From positions 2,294,001 through 2,358,000 of the forward strand of contig NZ_JAYDCJ010000003.1 in assembly GCF_034555935.1 (NCBI RefSeq): a stretch of DNA of 64,000 nucleotides. Reading direction: 5' to 3'. This DNA comes from Marinobacter qingdaonensis. GTDB taxonomy: Bacteria > Pseudomonadota > Gammaproteobacteria > Pseudomonadales > Oleiphilaceae. Shown one piece after another: positions 49,700 through 58,817 of the stretch; positions within the stretch are counted from its first letter, which is position 1, and every line of letters starts with the position of its first letter. Below the pieces are notes generated by a model. That model searched no databases. It saw only the letters and a list, made by a program, of their open reading frames with translations, and was not told where the DNA came from. The translations under genes were made by a program, and so were the position numbers.

Positions 49700-50125
49700 A
49701 TGACCCAGGCATCGGACTTTCAACTGCACGACCGTCTGGCGCGGGACACCATCAGTCTGGGGCGAAGCCGGTTGTGCGAGATTCGCCTGATGAACGATCG
49801 GACCTGGCCCTGGGTGCTGCTGGTGCCGGCGATTGCCGGCATCCGCGAGATTTACGAGTTGGCCCCGGAGCAGCAGCAGCGTCTGATCGAGGAGTCCTCA
49901 ATGCTCAGCCAGGGCATGATGGACGCGTTTGATGGCGACAAGATGAACGTGGCTGCACTGGGCAACATGGTGCCTCAGCTTCATCTTCACCACATCGTCC
50001 GGTTTGAAGGCGACCCTGCCTGGCCAGGTCCGGTCTGGGGAGTTCAGCCGCCGGAAGGTTACAGCGAACAGGAGCTGGCTGCGGTTCGCGCCCAGTTGGC
50101 GCCATTGCTGGAACGGCTGGCCTGA
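49700..50125 (+). CDS. HIT-domain protein
   Basis: A 141-residue histidine-triad-like protein. The motif region is VPQLHLHHIVRFEGD; the first His of HxHxH is Gln, as in a subgroup of bacterial HIT proteins (QLHxH). Other HIT landmarks are LCEIRLMNDRTWPWVLLVPA and ITAL-like AALGNMV. Such proteins hydrolyse nucleotides of the ApnA or AMP-conjugate type; this one's substrate is unknown. GGAG lies seven bases before the ATG at 49700. A GTG at 49694 overlapping ugd is an alternative. Confidence 0.85.
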   Translation: MTQASDFQLHDRLARDTISLGRSRLCEIRLMNDRTWPWVLLVPAIAGIREIYELAPEQQQRLIEESSMLSQGMMDAFDGDKMNVAALGNMVPQLHLHHIVRFEGDPAWPGPVWGVQPPEGYSEQELAAVRAQLAPLLERLA

Positions 50126-50133
50126 CGCGGGCC

Positions 50134-50163
50134 AAAAAAAAGCCCGCCGATGGCCGGCGGGCT
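50134..50163 (-). terminator. Terminator between the HIT gene and fabR
   Basis: AGCCCGCCG (50141-50149) pairs with CGGCGGGCT (50155-50163) around ATGGC. Eight A precede it on the plus strand, giving a strong T run for fabR on the minus strand. On the plus strand the tail is weak. Confidence 0.85.
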
Positions 50164-50257
50164 TAAAGCTACCTGGAAAGGTAACGACTCAACAATGGAA
50201 GGTGTATCGTCTTCCACTTCTCTCCACGGGGTGGTTCCGGGAAAGGTTCCATCGATT

Positions 50258-50887
50258 TCAGGATTTTTTTCCTCCCGATCGGGTTGCCAGGGTTTGCGAC
50301 CCCACCAGAATCATCCGCAATTCGGTCTTGAGCTTGGTTTTCAGTTCTTCCCGCTCCCTGGTATTCGCATCCAGGGCCTCGGCGCCCTGGTTAAAGACCA
50401 GGGTCACCATGGCCTCGGCCACCAGGCGGGCATCGGCAAGCGGCTTGTTCTGCTCGTCGGCAAACCGGCTGAGATCGTCCGCCAGTTCGGTCACGAAATG
50501 ATCGATTTCGGCCTTGATCGCGGTTCGGAAGGGTTTGGACACCCCAGTGCGTTCGCGCAGCATCAGTCGAAACAGGTTGGCGTTGTTGCCCAGGTACTCC
50601 ATGAAGGTCTCAACCGAGGTGGAGATGGCGCTGCCGTCGCGAGCGATGCGCTTGCGCGCCTGACGCATGAGTTGGCGTAAGGCGACCCCGCCTTCGTCCA
50701 CCAGGGCCAGACCCAGTTCGTCCAGCTCGGCAAAATGCCGGTAAAACGAGGTGGGGGCAATACCCGCCTCCCGGGCCACCTCCCGCAGGCTCAGGCTGCC
50801 AAAGCCCCGGTCGGCGCTCAATTGGGCCAGGGCGGCATCCATCAGGGACCGGCGGGTGCGTAGTTTCTGCTCGGCTCTGGACGACAA
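50258..50887 (-). CDS. fabR: TetR-family repressor FabR of unsaturated fatty acid synthesis
   Basis: A 209-residue regulator. The helix-turn-helix ([22 protein letters not shown]) and the following [45 protein letters not shown] and [17 protein letters not shown] follow E. coli FabR closely. FabR represses fabA/fabB in response to acyl pools. The frame is open to 50947. I place the start at the TTG at 50887, which has GGAG eight bases ahead and aligns with the FabR N-terminus ([15 protein letters not shown]). No fab gene is adjacent. Confidence 0.88.
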   Translation of the reverse strand: MSSRAEQKLRTRRSLMDAALAQLSADRGFGSLSLREVAREAGIAPTSFYRHFAELDELGLALVDEGGVALRQLMRQARKRIARDGSAISTSVETFMEYLGNNANLFRLMLRERTGVSKPFRTAIKAEIDHFVTELADDLSRFADEQNKPLADARLVAEAMVTLVFNQGAEALDANTREREELKTKLKTELRMILVGSQTLATRSGGKKS

Positions 50888-50999
50888 GTTGACACTCCAT
50901 CTGCTATCAAAACCCCGCATTCTAGCGGCCGGCGGACGGCCCGTCATCCGCGCCCGGGGCGGGCCGAGAATGACGCCTGATTTTCAGTGTCATTGTGTT

Positions 51000-51005
51000 T
51001 ATAAT
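51000..51005 (+). promoter_or_regulatory. Candidate -10 element of aspS
   Basis: A perfect TATAAT lies about 120 bases before the aspS ATG in the fabR/aspS gap. The matching -35 (CTGATT at 50977-50982, 17-base spacing) is weak, so only the -10 is supported. Confidence 0.45.
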
Positions 51006-51126
51006 GGGCGGCTTTTCCAGTATGGTCGCCGCACGATCTGGCGGGCCAGAATTTAGCAGCGCGGCAAGCCCCATGGCGCTTGCCTGCCAAGACATTACGC
51101 ACACATCAGAAAGAACGGGAACCGGT

Positions 51127-52944
51127 ATGCGCAGTCATTATTGCGGTGGGATCAATGAATCCCACATCGATCAGGAAGTTACACTCTGCGGATGGGTACA
51201 CCGCCGCCGCGATCACGGTGGTGTTATCTTCCTCGATCTGCGGGATCGGGATGGCATGTCCCAGGTGGTTGTCGATCCGGATACCCCCGACAGTTTCGCA
51301 TTGGCCGAAAAAGTGCGCAGTGAGTTTGTGGTTAAAGTAACCGGCCGCGTCCGTCGCCGTCCGGCCGGTACCGAGAACAACAACATGCCCACCGGTCAGG
51401 TCGAGCTGCTGGGCAAGCAGCTGACCATCCTGAACGCCGCCGCGACCCCGCCGTTCCCGCTGGATGAGCACGTTGATGTTGGTGAGGACGTGCGTCTGCG
51501 TTACCGCTTTGTCGACCTGCGCCGTCCTGAAATGATCAACCGGCTGCGATTCCGTTCCCGGGTCACCAGCTACATCCGCAACTACCTCGACAGCAACGGC
51601 TTCATGGATGTGGAAACCCCGATCCTGACCCGCGCCACGCCGGAAGGTGCCCGGGACTACCTGGTGCCGAGCCGTACCCACGAGGGCTCGTTCTTCGCGC
51701 TGCCGCAGTCGCCCCAGTTGTTCAAGCAGCTGCTGATGGTGTCGGGCGTCGACCGTTACTACCAGATTGCCAAGTGCTTCCGGGATGAGGATCTGCGTGC
51801 GGATCGGCAGCCGGAATTCACCCAGGTGGACATCGAGGCCTCGTTCGTTGACGAGGAGAGCCTGATGAGCCTGAACGAGGGCATGGTGCGCTCACTGTTC
51901 AAGGACGTGCTCGACGTCGAGTTGCCGTCCTTCCCGCGCATGCCTTACGCAGAGGCCATGCAGCGCTATGGCAGCGACAAGCCGGATCTGCGGATCCCGC
52001 TGGAGCTGATTGACGTGGCCGACCTGGTCGAAAGCGTCGACTTCAAGGTCTTTGCCGGCCCGGCCAAGGATCCGAAAGGTCGCGTTGCCGCCCTGCGGGT
52101 ACCCAAGGGCGCGGAACTCACCCGCAAGCAGATCGACGACTACACCAAGTTTGTCGGCATCTACGGTGCCAAGGGCCTGGCCTACATCAAGGTCAATGAC
52201 CTGTCCAAAGGCGTCGAAGGCCTGCAATCGCCGATCATCAAGTTCCTGGGCGACGACGTGGCCCAGGCGGTCATGGAGCGCGTCGGCGCCGAGGACGGTG
52301 ACATCGTCTTCTTTGGTGCCGACAAAACCACGGTGGTCAACGAGGCCCTGGGCGCTCTGCGGATCAAGATCGGTCACGATCTCGAGATGCTGACCAGCGA
52401 GTGGGCGCCGCTGTGGGTGGTGGACTTCCCGATGTTCGAGGAAACCCCGGATGGCGAGCTTACCGCGATCCACCATCCGTTCACGGCACCGTCCTGCAGC
52501 ACCGAGGAGCTGGCTGCCAACCCGGCGACCGCGCTGTCCCGGGCCTACGACATGGTCCTGAACGGCACCGAGTTGGGCGGTGGCTCGATTCGTATCCACG
52601 ACGAGAAGATGCAGGAAGCGGTGTTCCGTATCCTCGGCATTGGCGAGGAAGAAGCCCGCGCCAAGTTCGGTTTCCTGCTGGACGCCCTGAAGTTCGGTTG
52701 CCCGCCCCATGGCGGCCTGGCCTTCGGTCTGGATCGTCTGGTGATGCTGATGACCGGTGCCAGCTCGATCCGCGACGTGATCGCCTTCCCGAAAACCCAG
52801 AGCGCAACCTGTCTGATGACCCAGGCGCCCGGGGAGGTCGACGACAAGCAGCTGCGTGAGCTGCACATTCGTCGCCGGCGCTCGGCCAAGGCCGTGGAGG
52901 GCAACAAGGCTGAAGGCGAGACCGAGGCAGCAAAGACCGAGTAA
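51127..52944 (+). CDS. aspS: Aspartyl-tRNA synthetase
   Basis: A 605-residue bacterial-type class IIb synthetase. The N-terminal OB anticodon domain (about 1-105) is followed by the catalytic core with [48 protein letters not shown] (motif 2) and a GAD insertion domain at about 290-410. Motif 3 is [15 protein letters not shown]. The ATG at 51127 ([14 protein letters not shown]) matches the family; the frame is open further upstream. The last 20 residues are a charged Lys/Glu tail. It is followed by yebC after 59 bases. Confidence 0.97.
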   Translation: MRSHYCGGINESHIDQEVTLCGWVHRRRDHGGVIFLDLRDRDGMSQVVVDPDTPDSFALAEKVRSEFVVKVTGRVRRRPAGTENNNMPTGQVELLGKQLTILNAAATPPFPLDEHVDVGEDVRLRYRFVDLRRPEMINRLRFRSRVTSYIRNYLDSNGFMDVETPILTRATPEGARDYLVPSRTHEGSFFALPQSPQLFKQLLMVSGVDRYYQIAKCFRDEDLRADRQPEFTQVDIEASFVDEESLMSLNEGMVRSLFKDVLDVELPSFPRMPYAEAMQRYGSDKPDLRIPLELIDVADLVESVDFKVFAGPAKDPKGRVAALRVPKGAELTRKQIDDYTKFVGIYGAKGLAYIKVNDLSKGVEGLQSPIIKFLGDDVAQAVMERVGAEDGDIVFFGADKTTVVNEALGALRIKIGHDLEMLTSEWAPLWVVDFPMFEETPDGELTAIHHPFTAPSCSTEELAANPATALSRAYDMVLNGTELGGGSIRIHDEKMQEAVFRILGIGEEEARAKFGFLLDALKFGCPPHGGLAFGLDRLVMLMTGASSIRDVIAFPKTQSATCLMTQAPGEVDDKQLRELHIRRRRSAKAVEGNKAEGETEAAKTE

Positions 52945-52957
52945 ATTCAGATGGCAA

Positions 52958-52980
52958 GGTGCGCCGCAGGCCGGCGCACC
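52958..52980 (+). other. Hairpin between aspS and yebC
   Basis: GGTGCGCC (52958-52965) pairs exactly with GGCGCACC (52973-52980) around GCAGGCC, fourteen bases after the aspS stop. No T run follows; the strong yebC ribosome site GGAGGAGG begins about ten bases later. It is probably an mRNA processing or attenuation hairpin. Confidence 0.4.
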
Positions 52981-53003
52981 GGCACGATGAATGGAGGAGG
53001 TTT

Positions 53004-53747
53004 ATGGCGGGTCACAGCAAGTGGGCCAACATCAAACACCGTAAGGCGGCTCAGGACGCCAAGCGGGGCAAAATCTTCACCAAGATCATCCGTGAGCTGA
53101 CCGTTGCCGCCCGCCAGGGTGGCGACAACCCGGACGATAACCCGCGCTTGCGTGCGGTGATCGACAAGGCGCTCACCGCCAACATGAAGAAAGACACCAT
53201 CGAGCGCGCTGTGGAGCGCGGTGCCGGTGGTGGTGACGACAGCAATTACGAAGAGCTCACCTACGAGGGTTACGGCCCGGGTGGGGTCGCAGTCCTGATT
53301 GAGGCCATGACCGACAATAAGAATCGGACCGTGGCGGAAATCCGCAATGCCTTCAACAAGCTCGGTGGCAACCTCGGCACCGATGGCTCTGTGGCCTACC
53401 TGTTCAGCAAGCAGGGCATCATCAGCTACGGTCCGGATTTGGACGAAGATCGGCTGATGGAGGCGGCGCTGCAGGCCGGGGCCGAGGATCTGGCGGTCCA
53501 GGACGACGGCTCGTTCGAGATCGTCACGGTGCCGGAGCAGTTCCTGGACGTGAAAGAAGCGCTGGTCGATCTGGGCTTCAGCCCCGACAACGCCGAGGTC
53601 ACCATGGTGCCGTCCACCCGCGTCGAGCTGGATCGGGAGGGGGCGGAAACCATCTTCAAACTGATCGATACGCTGGAAGATCTGGACGATGTCCAGAATG
53701 TGTACCACAACGCCGATGTGTCTGGCGATATCATGGCGTCGCTCTAG
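53004..53747 (+). CDS. yebC: YebC/PmpR-family transcriptional or translational regulator
   Basis: A 247-residue protein beginning [22 protein letters not shown], the signature of the YebC/TACO1 family. Long known as DNA-binding regulators, family members have also been linked to translation of proline-rich stretches. Domains are the usual three: helical 1-75, then two alpha/beta parts. GGAGGAGG precedes the ATG. It stands before ruvC, as in most gammaproteobacteria. Confidence 0.95.
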   Translation: MAGHSKWANIKHRKAAQDAKRGKIFTKIIRELTVAARQGGDNPDDNPRLRAVIDKALTANMKKDTIERAVERGAGGGDDSNYEELTYEGYGPGGVAVLIEAMTDNKNRTVAEIRNAFNKLGGNLGTDGSVAYLFSKQGIISYGPDLDEDRLMEAALQAGAEDLAVQDDGSFEIVTVPEQFLDVKEALVDLGFSPDNAEVTMVPSTRVELDREGAETIFKLIDTLEDLDDVQNVYHNADVSGDIMASL

Positions 53748-53765
53748 GGCGGCAGGGGAGTTCGA

Positions 53766-54293
53766 TTGCCGATCATCCTGGGCGTAGATCCCGGCTCAAG
53801 AACCACCGGTTTTGGCATTATCCGGGCCGAGGGCCGGCACATTGAGTACCTCGACAGCGGTTGCATCCGGGTTGGCCAGAAGCCCATGGCCGAGCGTCTG
53901 CAAACCATCTTTCACAGTCTCGCCACCCTGATCGGGGAATACCGCCCGGAGGAATTCGCGATTGAGCAGGTGTTCATGGCTCGCAACCCGGATTCGGCCT
54001 TGAAACTCGGCCAGGCTCGGGGCGCGGCCATCGTCAGCGCCGCCAACAGCGGCCTGGCGGTGCACGAGTACTCCGCCCGCCAGGTCAAGCAGGCGGTGGT
54101 GGGCAAGGGCGGGGCCGACAAGGCCCAGGTCCAGCACATGGTTCAGGCGTTACTGGCGCTGTCCCGCAAACCCCAGGAGGATGCCGCCGACGCCCTGGCG
54201 ATTGCCATGTGTCACGCCCACATGAGTCAAAGTGTGTTGCGGGTTGCCGGCGCAGGCGGCAAAGTCCGAAGTGGTCGAGTCCGACACCAATAA
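53766..54293 (+). CDS. ruvC: Holliday junction resolvase RuvC
   Basis: A 175-residue endonuclease that cuts Holliday junctions in the RuvABC resolvasome. The four acidic residues are visible: D8 ([15 protein letters not shown]), E67 ([11 protein letters not shown]), and D139 and D142 ([14 protein letters not shown]). The start is a TTG at 53766 with GGGGAG ahead. It begins 18 bases after yebC and is followed by ruvA. Confidence 0.95.
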   Translation: MPIILGVDPGSRTTGFGIIRAEGRHIEYLDSGCIRVGQKPMAERLQTIFHSLATLIGEYRPEEFAIEQVFMARNPDSALKLGQARGAAIVSAANSGLAVHEYSARQVKQAVVGKGGADKAQVQHMVQALLALSRKPQEDAADALAIAMCHAHMSQSVLRVAGAGGKVRSGRVRHQ

Positions 54294-54323
54294 TCCGCTC
54301 CCATAAGCGTCAGGAGTTAGCCC

Positions 54324-54953
54324 TTGATAGGTCGTATCCGTGGAACACTGATCGAGAAATCCCCAGGCCAGGCGCTGGTTGAGTGCGCCGGGCTGGGTTA
54401 CGAAGTCGACATCCCCTACACCACCTTCTTCCACCTTCCTGAGACCCATCAGGAGGTCACCCTCCACACCCATTTTGCCGTGCGCGAAGATGCCCAAAGC
54501 CTGTACGGGTTCGCCTCGCGGCTCGACCGGGACCTGTTCCGCCTGCTGATCAAGGTGAACGGTGTGGGCCCCAAGCTGGCCGTGGGTATTCTCTCCGGGC
54601 TCGATGCCCAGCAGTTGATTCGTTGCGTCGAGGCGCGCGATGCCAACGCACTGGTCAAGTTGCCCGGTGTGGGCAAGAAGACCGCCGAACGCCTGCTTAT
54701 TGAAATGGCCGACCGGATCGGGCAACTTGAAGGTCAGTTCGTTCCCGGGTCGCCGCAGGCGACACAGCCGGGGCAGGCCGATCCAGCCGTGCCGACCCAA
54801 GGCCCGGACCCGCGGGTGGAAGCCGAGGCCGCCCTGATTGCCCTGGGCTACAAACCCCAGGAAGCCGCCAAGGCCGTTACCAAGGTGGCCGAGGACGGCA
54901 TGTCCAGTGAGGCCCTGATCCGGCTGGCGCTTCGCAACATGATCCCGGCCTGA
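54324..54953 (+). CDS. ruvA: Holliday junction branch migration protein RuvA
   Basis: A 209-residue junction-binding protein. Its OB domain begins MIGRIRGTLIEKSPGQALVE. The helix-hairpin-helix motifs are LIKVNGVGPKLAVGILSG and LVKLPGVGKKTAERLLIEM, and the C-terminal RuvB-contact domain is AEAALIALGYKPQEAAKAV. The start is TTG at 54324 after AGGAG. An Ala/Pro/Gln-rich linker separates domains II and III, as in the family. Confidence 0.95.
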   Translation: MIGRIRGTLIEKSPGQALVECAGLGYEVDIPYTTFFHLPETHQEVTLHTHFAVREDAQSLYGFASRLDRDLFRLLIKVNGVGPKLAVGILSGLDAQQLIRCVEARDANALVKLPGVGKKTAERLLIEMADRIGQLEGQFVPGSPQATQPGQADPAVPTQGPDPRVEAEAALIALGYKPQEAAKAVTKVAEDGMSSEALIRLALRNMIPA

Positions 54954-55105
54954 TGACGCCGGGGTAATGTGTCGCCAATATAGCGCCAAACCTGTAGAGA
55001 GCGTAACGTGACACTCCAAGGCGGGTTTGTACAATTGGTGCATCCCATTAACCCCTGAGGCAAGCGCTAAGGCAGAACGTTGAATCCCAGCAAACGGATG
55101 ATGCC

Positions 55106-56137
55106 ATGATCGAATCCGACCGACTGATCTCAGCCCGGGCCGGTGAATACGAAGAGGTGCAGGATCGGGCCATCCGACCGACCTTGTTGACGGAATACGT
55201 CGGCCAGCCGGCCGTGCGTGAGCAGATGGATATTTTCATCTCGGCCGCGCGCAAACGGGAAGAGGCGCTGGACCATGTGCTCATCTTTGGTCCTCCGGGG
55301 CTGGGTAAAACCACGCTTGCCAACATCATTGCCAACGAGATGGGGGTGTCGATCAAGACCACCTCCGGCCCGGTCCTGGAAAAGGCGGGCGATCTGGCGG
55401 CCATGCTCACCAACCTGGAAGAGGGCGACGTCCTCTTCATCGATGAAATCCACCGTCTGAGTGCCGCAGTCGAGGAAGTCCTGTACCCGGCCATGGAGGA
55501 CTACCAGCTCGACATCATGATCGGTGAGGGGCCGGCCGCCCGCTCGATCAAGCTTGACCTGCCGCCGTTCACTCTGGTGGGTGCCACCACCCGCGCCGGT
55601 TTGCTGACGTCTCCGTTGCGGGACCGTTTCGGTATTGTCCAGCGCCTGGAGTTCTACAACACCGAAGACCTGACCAGCATCATCGTGCGCTCGGCCCGAC
55701 TGTCGTCCGTGGACATCGATCCGGCCGGTGCGTACGAGATTGCCCGCCGGTCCCGGGGTACCCCGCGAATCGCCAACCGGCTGTTGCGGCGGGTCCGGGA
55801 TTTTGCCGAAGTCCGGTCTGACGGCCACATCAGCGCCGACATCGCCGATCAAGCCCTGAATATGCTCAAAGTGGACAGTCAGGGCTTTGACCACATGGAC
55901 CGACGGCTGCTGTTGGCAATGATCGACAAGTTTGATGGCGGTCCGGTGGGCGTTGAGAGTCTGGCGGCGGCCATCAGCGAGGAACGCGGCACCATCGAGG
56001 ATGTGCTGGAGCCGTTTCTGATCCAGCAGGGCTACATGGTGCGCACGCCCCGCGGCCGCATGGTTACCTCCAACGCCTACCAGCACTTCGGTGTGGTGCC
56101 GCCAAAATCGGGTCAGGAGGACGATCTTTTTGGCTGA
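55106..56137 (+). CDS. ruvB: Holliday junction branch migration helicase RuvB
   Basis: A 343-residue AAA+ motor. Walker A is GPPGLGKTT (62-70), Walker B/DEIH is [15 protein letters not shown], sensor 1 is [20 protein letters not shown], and the C-terminal winged helix ends [19 protein letters not shown]. The 152-base gap from ruvA is longer than usual and has no clear promoter. Its 3' end overlaps ybgC by eight bases. Confidence 0.96.
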   Translation: MIESDRLISARAGEYEEVQDRAIRPTLLTEYVGQPAVREQMDIFISAARKREEALDHVLIFGPPGLGKTTLANIIANEMGVSIKTTSGPVLEKAGDLAAMLTNLEEGDVLFIDEIHRLSAAVEEVLYPAMEDYQLDIMIGEGPAARSIKLDLPPFTLVGATTRAGLLTSPLRDRFGIVQRLEFYNTEDLTSIIVRSARLSSVDIDPAGAYEIARRSRGTPRIANRLLRRVRDFAEVRSDGHISADIADQALNMLKVDSQGFDHMDRRLLLAMIDKFDGGPVGVESLAAAISEERGTIEDVLEPFLIQQGYMVRTPRGRMVTSNAYQHFGVVPPKSGQEDDLFG

Positions 56138-56567
56138 ACCTCTGGCGAGCAATGGCTTCGAGTGGCCAATTCGCGTCTACATTGAAGATACGGACGCCGG
56201 CGGCATCGTGTTTCACGCCAAGTACCTGCACTACATGGAGCGAGCGCGAACCGAGTGGGTGCGCAGCTGCGGGGTAGGGCTGCGGGCCGGCCTGGCGGAC
56301 AATATCAGCTATGTTGTACAGCGTATGGCGCTGCATTATGCGGTGCCGGCCCGGCTGGATGATCAGTTGCTGGTGACCGCCGAACCGGTCGCCTATGGCC
56401 GGGTCTGGATGGATTTCAAACAGCGGGTCTGGCGGGCAGAGGATCGTCAGTTGTTGTGCGAGGCGGACGTCCGGGTTGCGTGTGTGGCCCTGGATAGCGG
56501 GCGTCCCCGGCGATTGCCCGAAAACATGCAGACGCTGCTGACAGACAGCGTTCAGACAACGGAATAA
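56130..56567 (+). CDS. ybgC: Tol-Pal system acyl-CoA thioesterase YbgC
   Basis: A 145-residue hot-dog thioesterase, first gene of the tol-pal cluster. The catalytic region is [27 protein letters not shown] (in part; Asp22). The frame is open to 56091, but a TTG at 56130 has AGGAGG nine bases ahead (inside ruvB) and gives the usual start. Family members act on acyl-CoA or acyl-ACP and touch phospholipid metabolism. It is coupled to ruvB by an eight-base overlap. Confidence 0.92.
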   Translation: MAEPLASNGFEWPIRVYIEDTDAGGIVFHAKYLHYMERARTEWVRSCGVGLRAGLADNISYVVQRMALHYAVPARLDDQLLVTAEPVAYGRVWMDFKQRVWRAEDRQLLCEADVRVACVALDSGRPRRLPENMQTLLTDSVQTTE

Positions 56568-56581
56568 GCCAGGAGAATAAG

Positions 56582-57271
56582 GTGGAATCAGAAGTTTCAG
56601 TCTGGTATCTCGTGTCCAACGCCGGTGTGCTGGTGCAGCTGGTTATGCTGCTGCTGGCGCTGGCCTCGATCGTGTCCTGGGCGCTGATCTTTCAGCGGTA
56701 CCAGGTGTTCAAGAAGGCCAAACAGTCGCAGCTGGCGTTCGAGGAGCGGTTCTGGTCCGGCATGGATCTCGGCCAGCTCTACCGGGAAGTCAATGCCGAG
56801 CCCACCCCCTTCTCCGGCATGGAGGCGGTCTTTCGCTCCGGTTTCAAGGAGTTCTCCCGTCTTCGCCAACAGAGTCGCGACGCCGACGCCGTCATGGAAG
56901 GCACCCAGCGGGCGATGCGCGTGGCCTTTTCCCGCGAGCAGGAACGCCTTGAGACCCACCTCCCGTTCCTGGCGACGGTCGGCTCCACCAGTCCCTACAT
57001 CGGCCTGTTCGGTACCGTGTGGGGCATCATGAACTCCTTCCGCGGCCTTGCCCAGGTTCAGCAGGCCACCCTGGCGACGGTGGCACCGGGCATCTCCGAG
57101 GCCCTGATCGCGACGGCCATGGGTCTGTTTGCGGCCATTCCCGCGGTTATCGCCTACAACCGGTTCTCGGCCATGTCCGACGCCTTGCTCAAGAACTACG
57201 AGACCTTTGCCGAGGAGTTCTCGAGCATCCTGCACCGCCGGGTTCACAACAGCGAAAAGAGCGCGGCCTGA
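56582..57271 (+). CDS. tolQ: Tol-Pal system proton channel TolQ
   Basis: A 229-residue inner-membrane protein with three TM helices (about 12-35, 133-158 and 172-195), the latter two with LATVGSTSPYIGLFGTVWGIMNSF and PGISEALIATAMGLFAAIPAVIAYN (in part). It forms the proton channel with TolR that drives outer-membrane constriction at division. The GTG start at 56582 follows AGGAG. It shares the fold of the ExbB at 28.9 kb but is a distinct paralogue. Confidence 0.96.
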   Translation: MESEVSVWYLVSNAGVLVQLVMLLLALASIVSWALIFQRYQVFKKAKQSQLAFEERFWSGMDLGQLYREVNAEPTPFSGMEAVFRSGFKEFSRLRQQSRDADAVMEGTQRAMRVAFSREQERLETHLPFLATVGSTSPYIGLFGTVWGIMNSFRGLAQVQQATLATVAPGISEALIATAMGLFAAIPAVIAYNRFSAMSDALLKNYETFAEEFSSILHRRVHNSEKSAA

Positions 57272-57307
57272 GATGGGTATTCGTGAGACCGGCCGGAGGG
57301 TAGAGCT

Positions 57308-57754
57308 ATGAAAGGCATGGGAATGATGCCCCAGCACCGGCGTAAGCCGATGTCGGAAATCAACGTGGTGCCCTACATCGACGTCATGCTGGTGCTGCTG
57401 GTGATTTTCATGGTGACGGCCCCGATGTTGACCCAGGGCGTGAAGGTTGATTTGCCGGAAACCACTTCGGATCCGATCCAGGCCGACAAGAACGTCGAAT
57501 CCATTGTCGTGTCGGTGGACTCCAATGGCGCCTACTACGTGGAAATTGGTGATAAGGGCAGTGATCCCATGTCCCTGGGCCAGGTCCGGGAGCAGATTGC
57601 CAAGATCCTGTCCCAGCGCGCCAACAGCGAAATTTTGGTGCGTGGCGACGAGCACGTCGAATACGGCACCGTGGTGCGTCTGATGGCCGAGCTCCAGGGC
57701 GCCGGTGCCAGCAGCATCGGGTTGATTACCGAATCTCCTCTGGACGACGAGTGA
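57308..57754 (+). CDS. tolR: Tol-Pal system protein TolR
   Basis: A 148-residue protein with one TM helix holding the key aspartate (INVVPYIDVMLVLLVIFMVTA) and a periplasmic domain that contacts peptidoglycan. It lies 36 bases after tolQ and 22 before tolA. Confidence 0.96.
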   Translation: MKGMGMMPQHRRKPMSEINVVPYIDVMLVLLVIFMVTAPMLTQGVKVDLPETTSDPIQADKNVESIVVSVDSNGAYYVEIGDKGSDPMSLGQVREQIAKILSQRANSEILVRGDEHVEYGTVVRLMAELQGAGASSIGLITESPLDDE

Positions 57755-57776
57755 CGCCGGTGCGGGTGAATTTGTT

Positions 57777-58802
57777 GTGATAGGTCACGAACGCGAAGTA
57801 ACCAACGTCGGCACGCCGCCCTGGAAATCGCCGGTTGCCCTGTCCCTGGCCCTGCACCTGCTCATTGTCGGCGTGGCCCTGGCCGGCTGGACCTGGAGCA
57901 GCCCGGAGCAGGAACCGGCGCCGCGCAGTATTTCGGCGCGGCTGGTCACGCAGCAGCAGCCGGAGCCCAGCCCGGTGGTGGAGCCGGACGATCAGCCTGA
58001 CCGGGACGAGGAGCGTCGGCAGGCAGAGCAGCGGCGCAAGGCGGAGCAGCAACGGGAAGAGGAAGCCCGGAAACTGGCCGAGCAGAAAGCCCGTGAGGAA
58101 GCCGAACGGGAGCGTCAGGAACAGGAGCGTAAGCGCGCCCTGGCGGAGAAGCGTAAGAAGGAAGAGGCGGCTCGGGCCGAAGAGGCCGCGCGCCAGAAAG
58201 CGGAAGCAGAAGCCAAGGAGCGGGAGCGCCGGAAAGCGGAAGAAGAAAAGCGGCGTCAGGAAGAGGCCCGCCGCAAGGCCGAGGAAGAAAAACGTCGACA
58301 AGAGGAGCAGCGCAAACGGGAAGAGGCCGAGCGCAAGAAGCGGGAAGAAGAGGCTCGCAAGGAGGCCGAACGCAAGCGCCTGGAGCGAGAGCGCCGGCTC
58401 AAGGAACAGCAGTTGGAGGCCCTGGCGCAGGAGGCCCAGCAGTCCCGGGAGGCGGAGGCCCAGAAGCAGGCCCAGGCCGCGGCGGCACGTGCGCGCGAGG
58501 CGCAGATGCTGACCGAGAGTGAAAAATATCAGGCCTTGATTCGAGAGCGGCTCAGCCAGGCCTGGTATCCACCGTCGTCGGCCACCGAGGATATGACCGC
58601 CCGGCTGCAGATCACCCTCCTGCCCACCGGGGAATTGGCGGGGGTGAAACTGGTGAGCAGCAGCGGCAATACCGCCTTCGACAATTCGGCGCTCAGTGCC
58701 GTGCGTTCCCTGAGCCGGTATCCGATCCCGGACGAACGGGACACGTTTGAGCGGTATTTCCGCCAGTTTACTATTGAATTCAACCCACAGCGGTTGCGAT
58801 AA
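57777..58802 (+). CDS. tolA: Tol-Pal system protein TolA
   Basis: A 341-residue inner-membrane protein that bridges to Pal and TolB. A TM helix (about 18-38) is followed by a Pro-rich stretch. A very long charged helix (about 75-240) follows, almost entirely Glu, Arg, Lys, Ala and Gln (EEARRKAEEEKRRQEEQRK type). The C-terminal TolA domain III spans about 247-341 (SEKYQALIRERLSQAWYPP). The GTG at 57777 has only a weak ribosome site. The internal DNA repetition is from the heptad-like composition, not from a repeat array. Confidence 0.94.
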   Translation: MIGHEREVTNVGTPPWKSPVALSLALHLLIVGVALAGWTWSSPEQEPAPRSISARLVTQQQPEPSPVVEPDDQPDRDEERRQAEQRRKAEQQREEEARKLAEQKAREEAERERQEQERKRALAEKRKKEEAARAEEAARQKAEAEAKERERRKAEEEKRRQEEARRKAEEEKRRQEEQRKREEAERKKREEEARKEAERKRLERERRLKEQQLEALAQEAQQSREAEAQKQAQAAAARAREAQMLTESEKYQALIRERLSQAWYPPSSATEDMTARLQITLLPTGELAGVKLVSSSGNTAFDNSALSAVRSLSRYPIPDERDTFERYFRQFTIEFNPQRLR

Positions 58803-58817
58803 GGAACGGATGACAGC

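Noticed and set aside
58000..58500. Apparent tandem repeats in purine-rich DNA
   Set aside because: This is the Glu/Arg/Lys/Ala-rich helix of TolA, not a CRISPR or satellite array.
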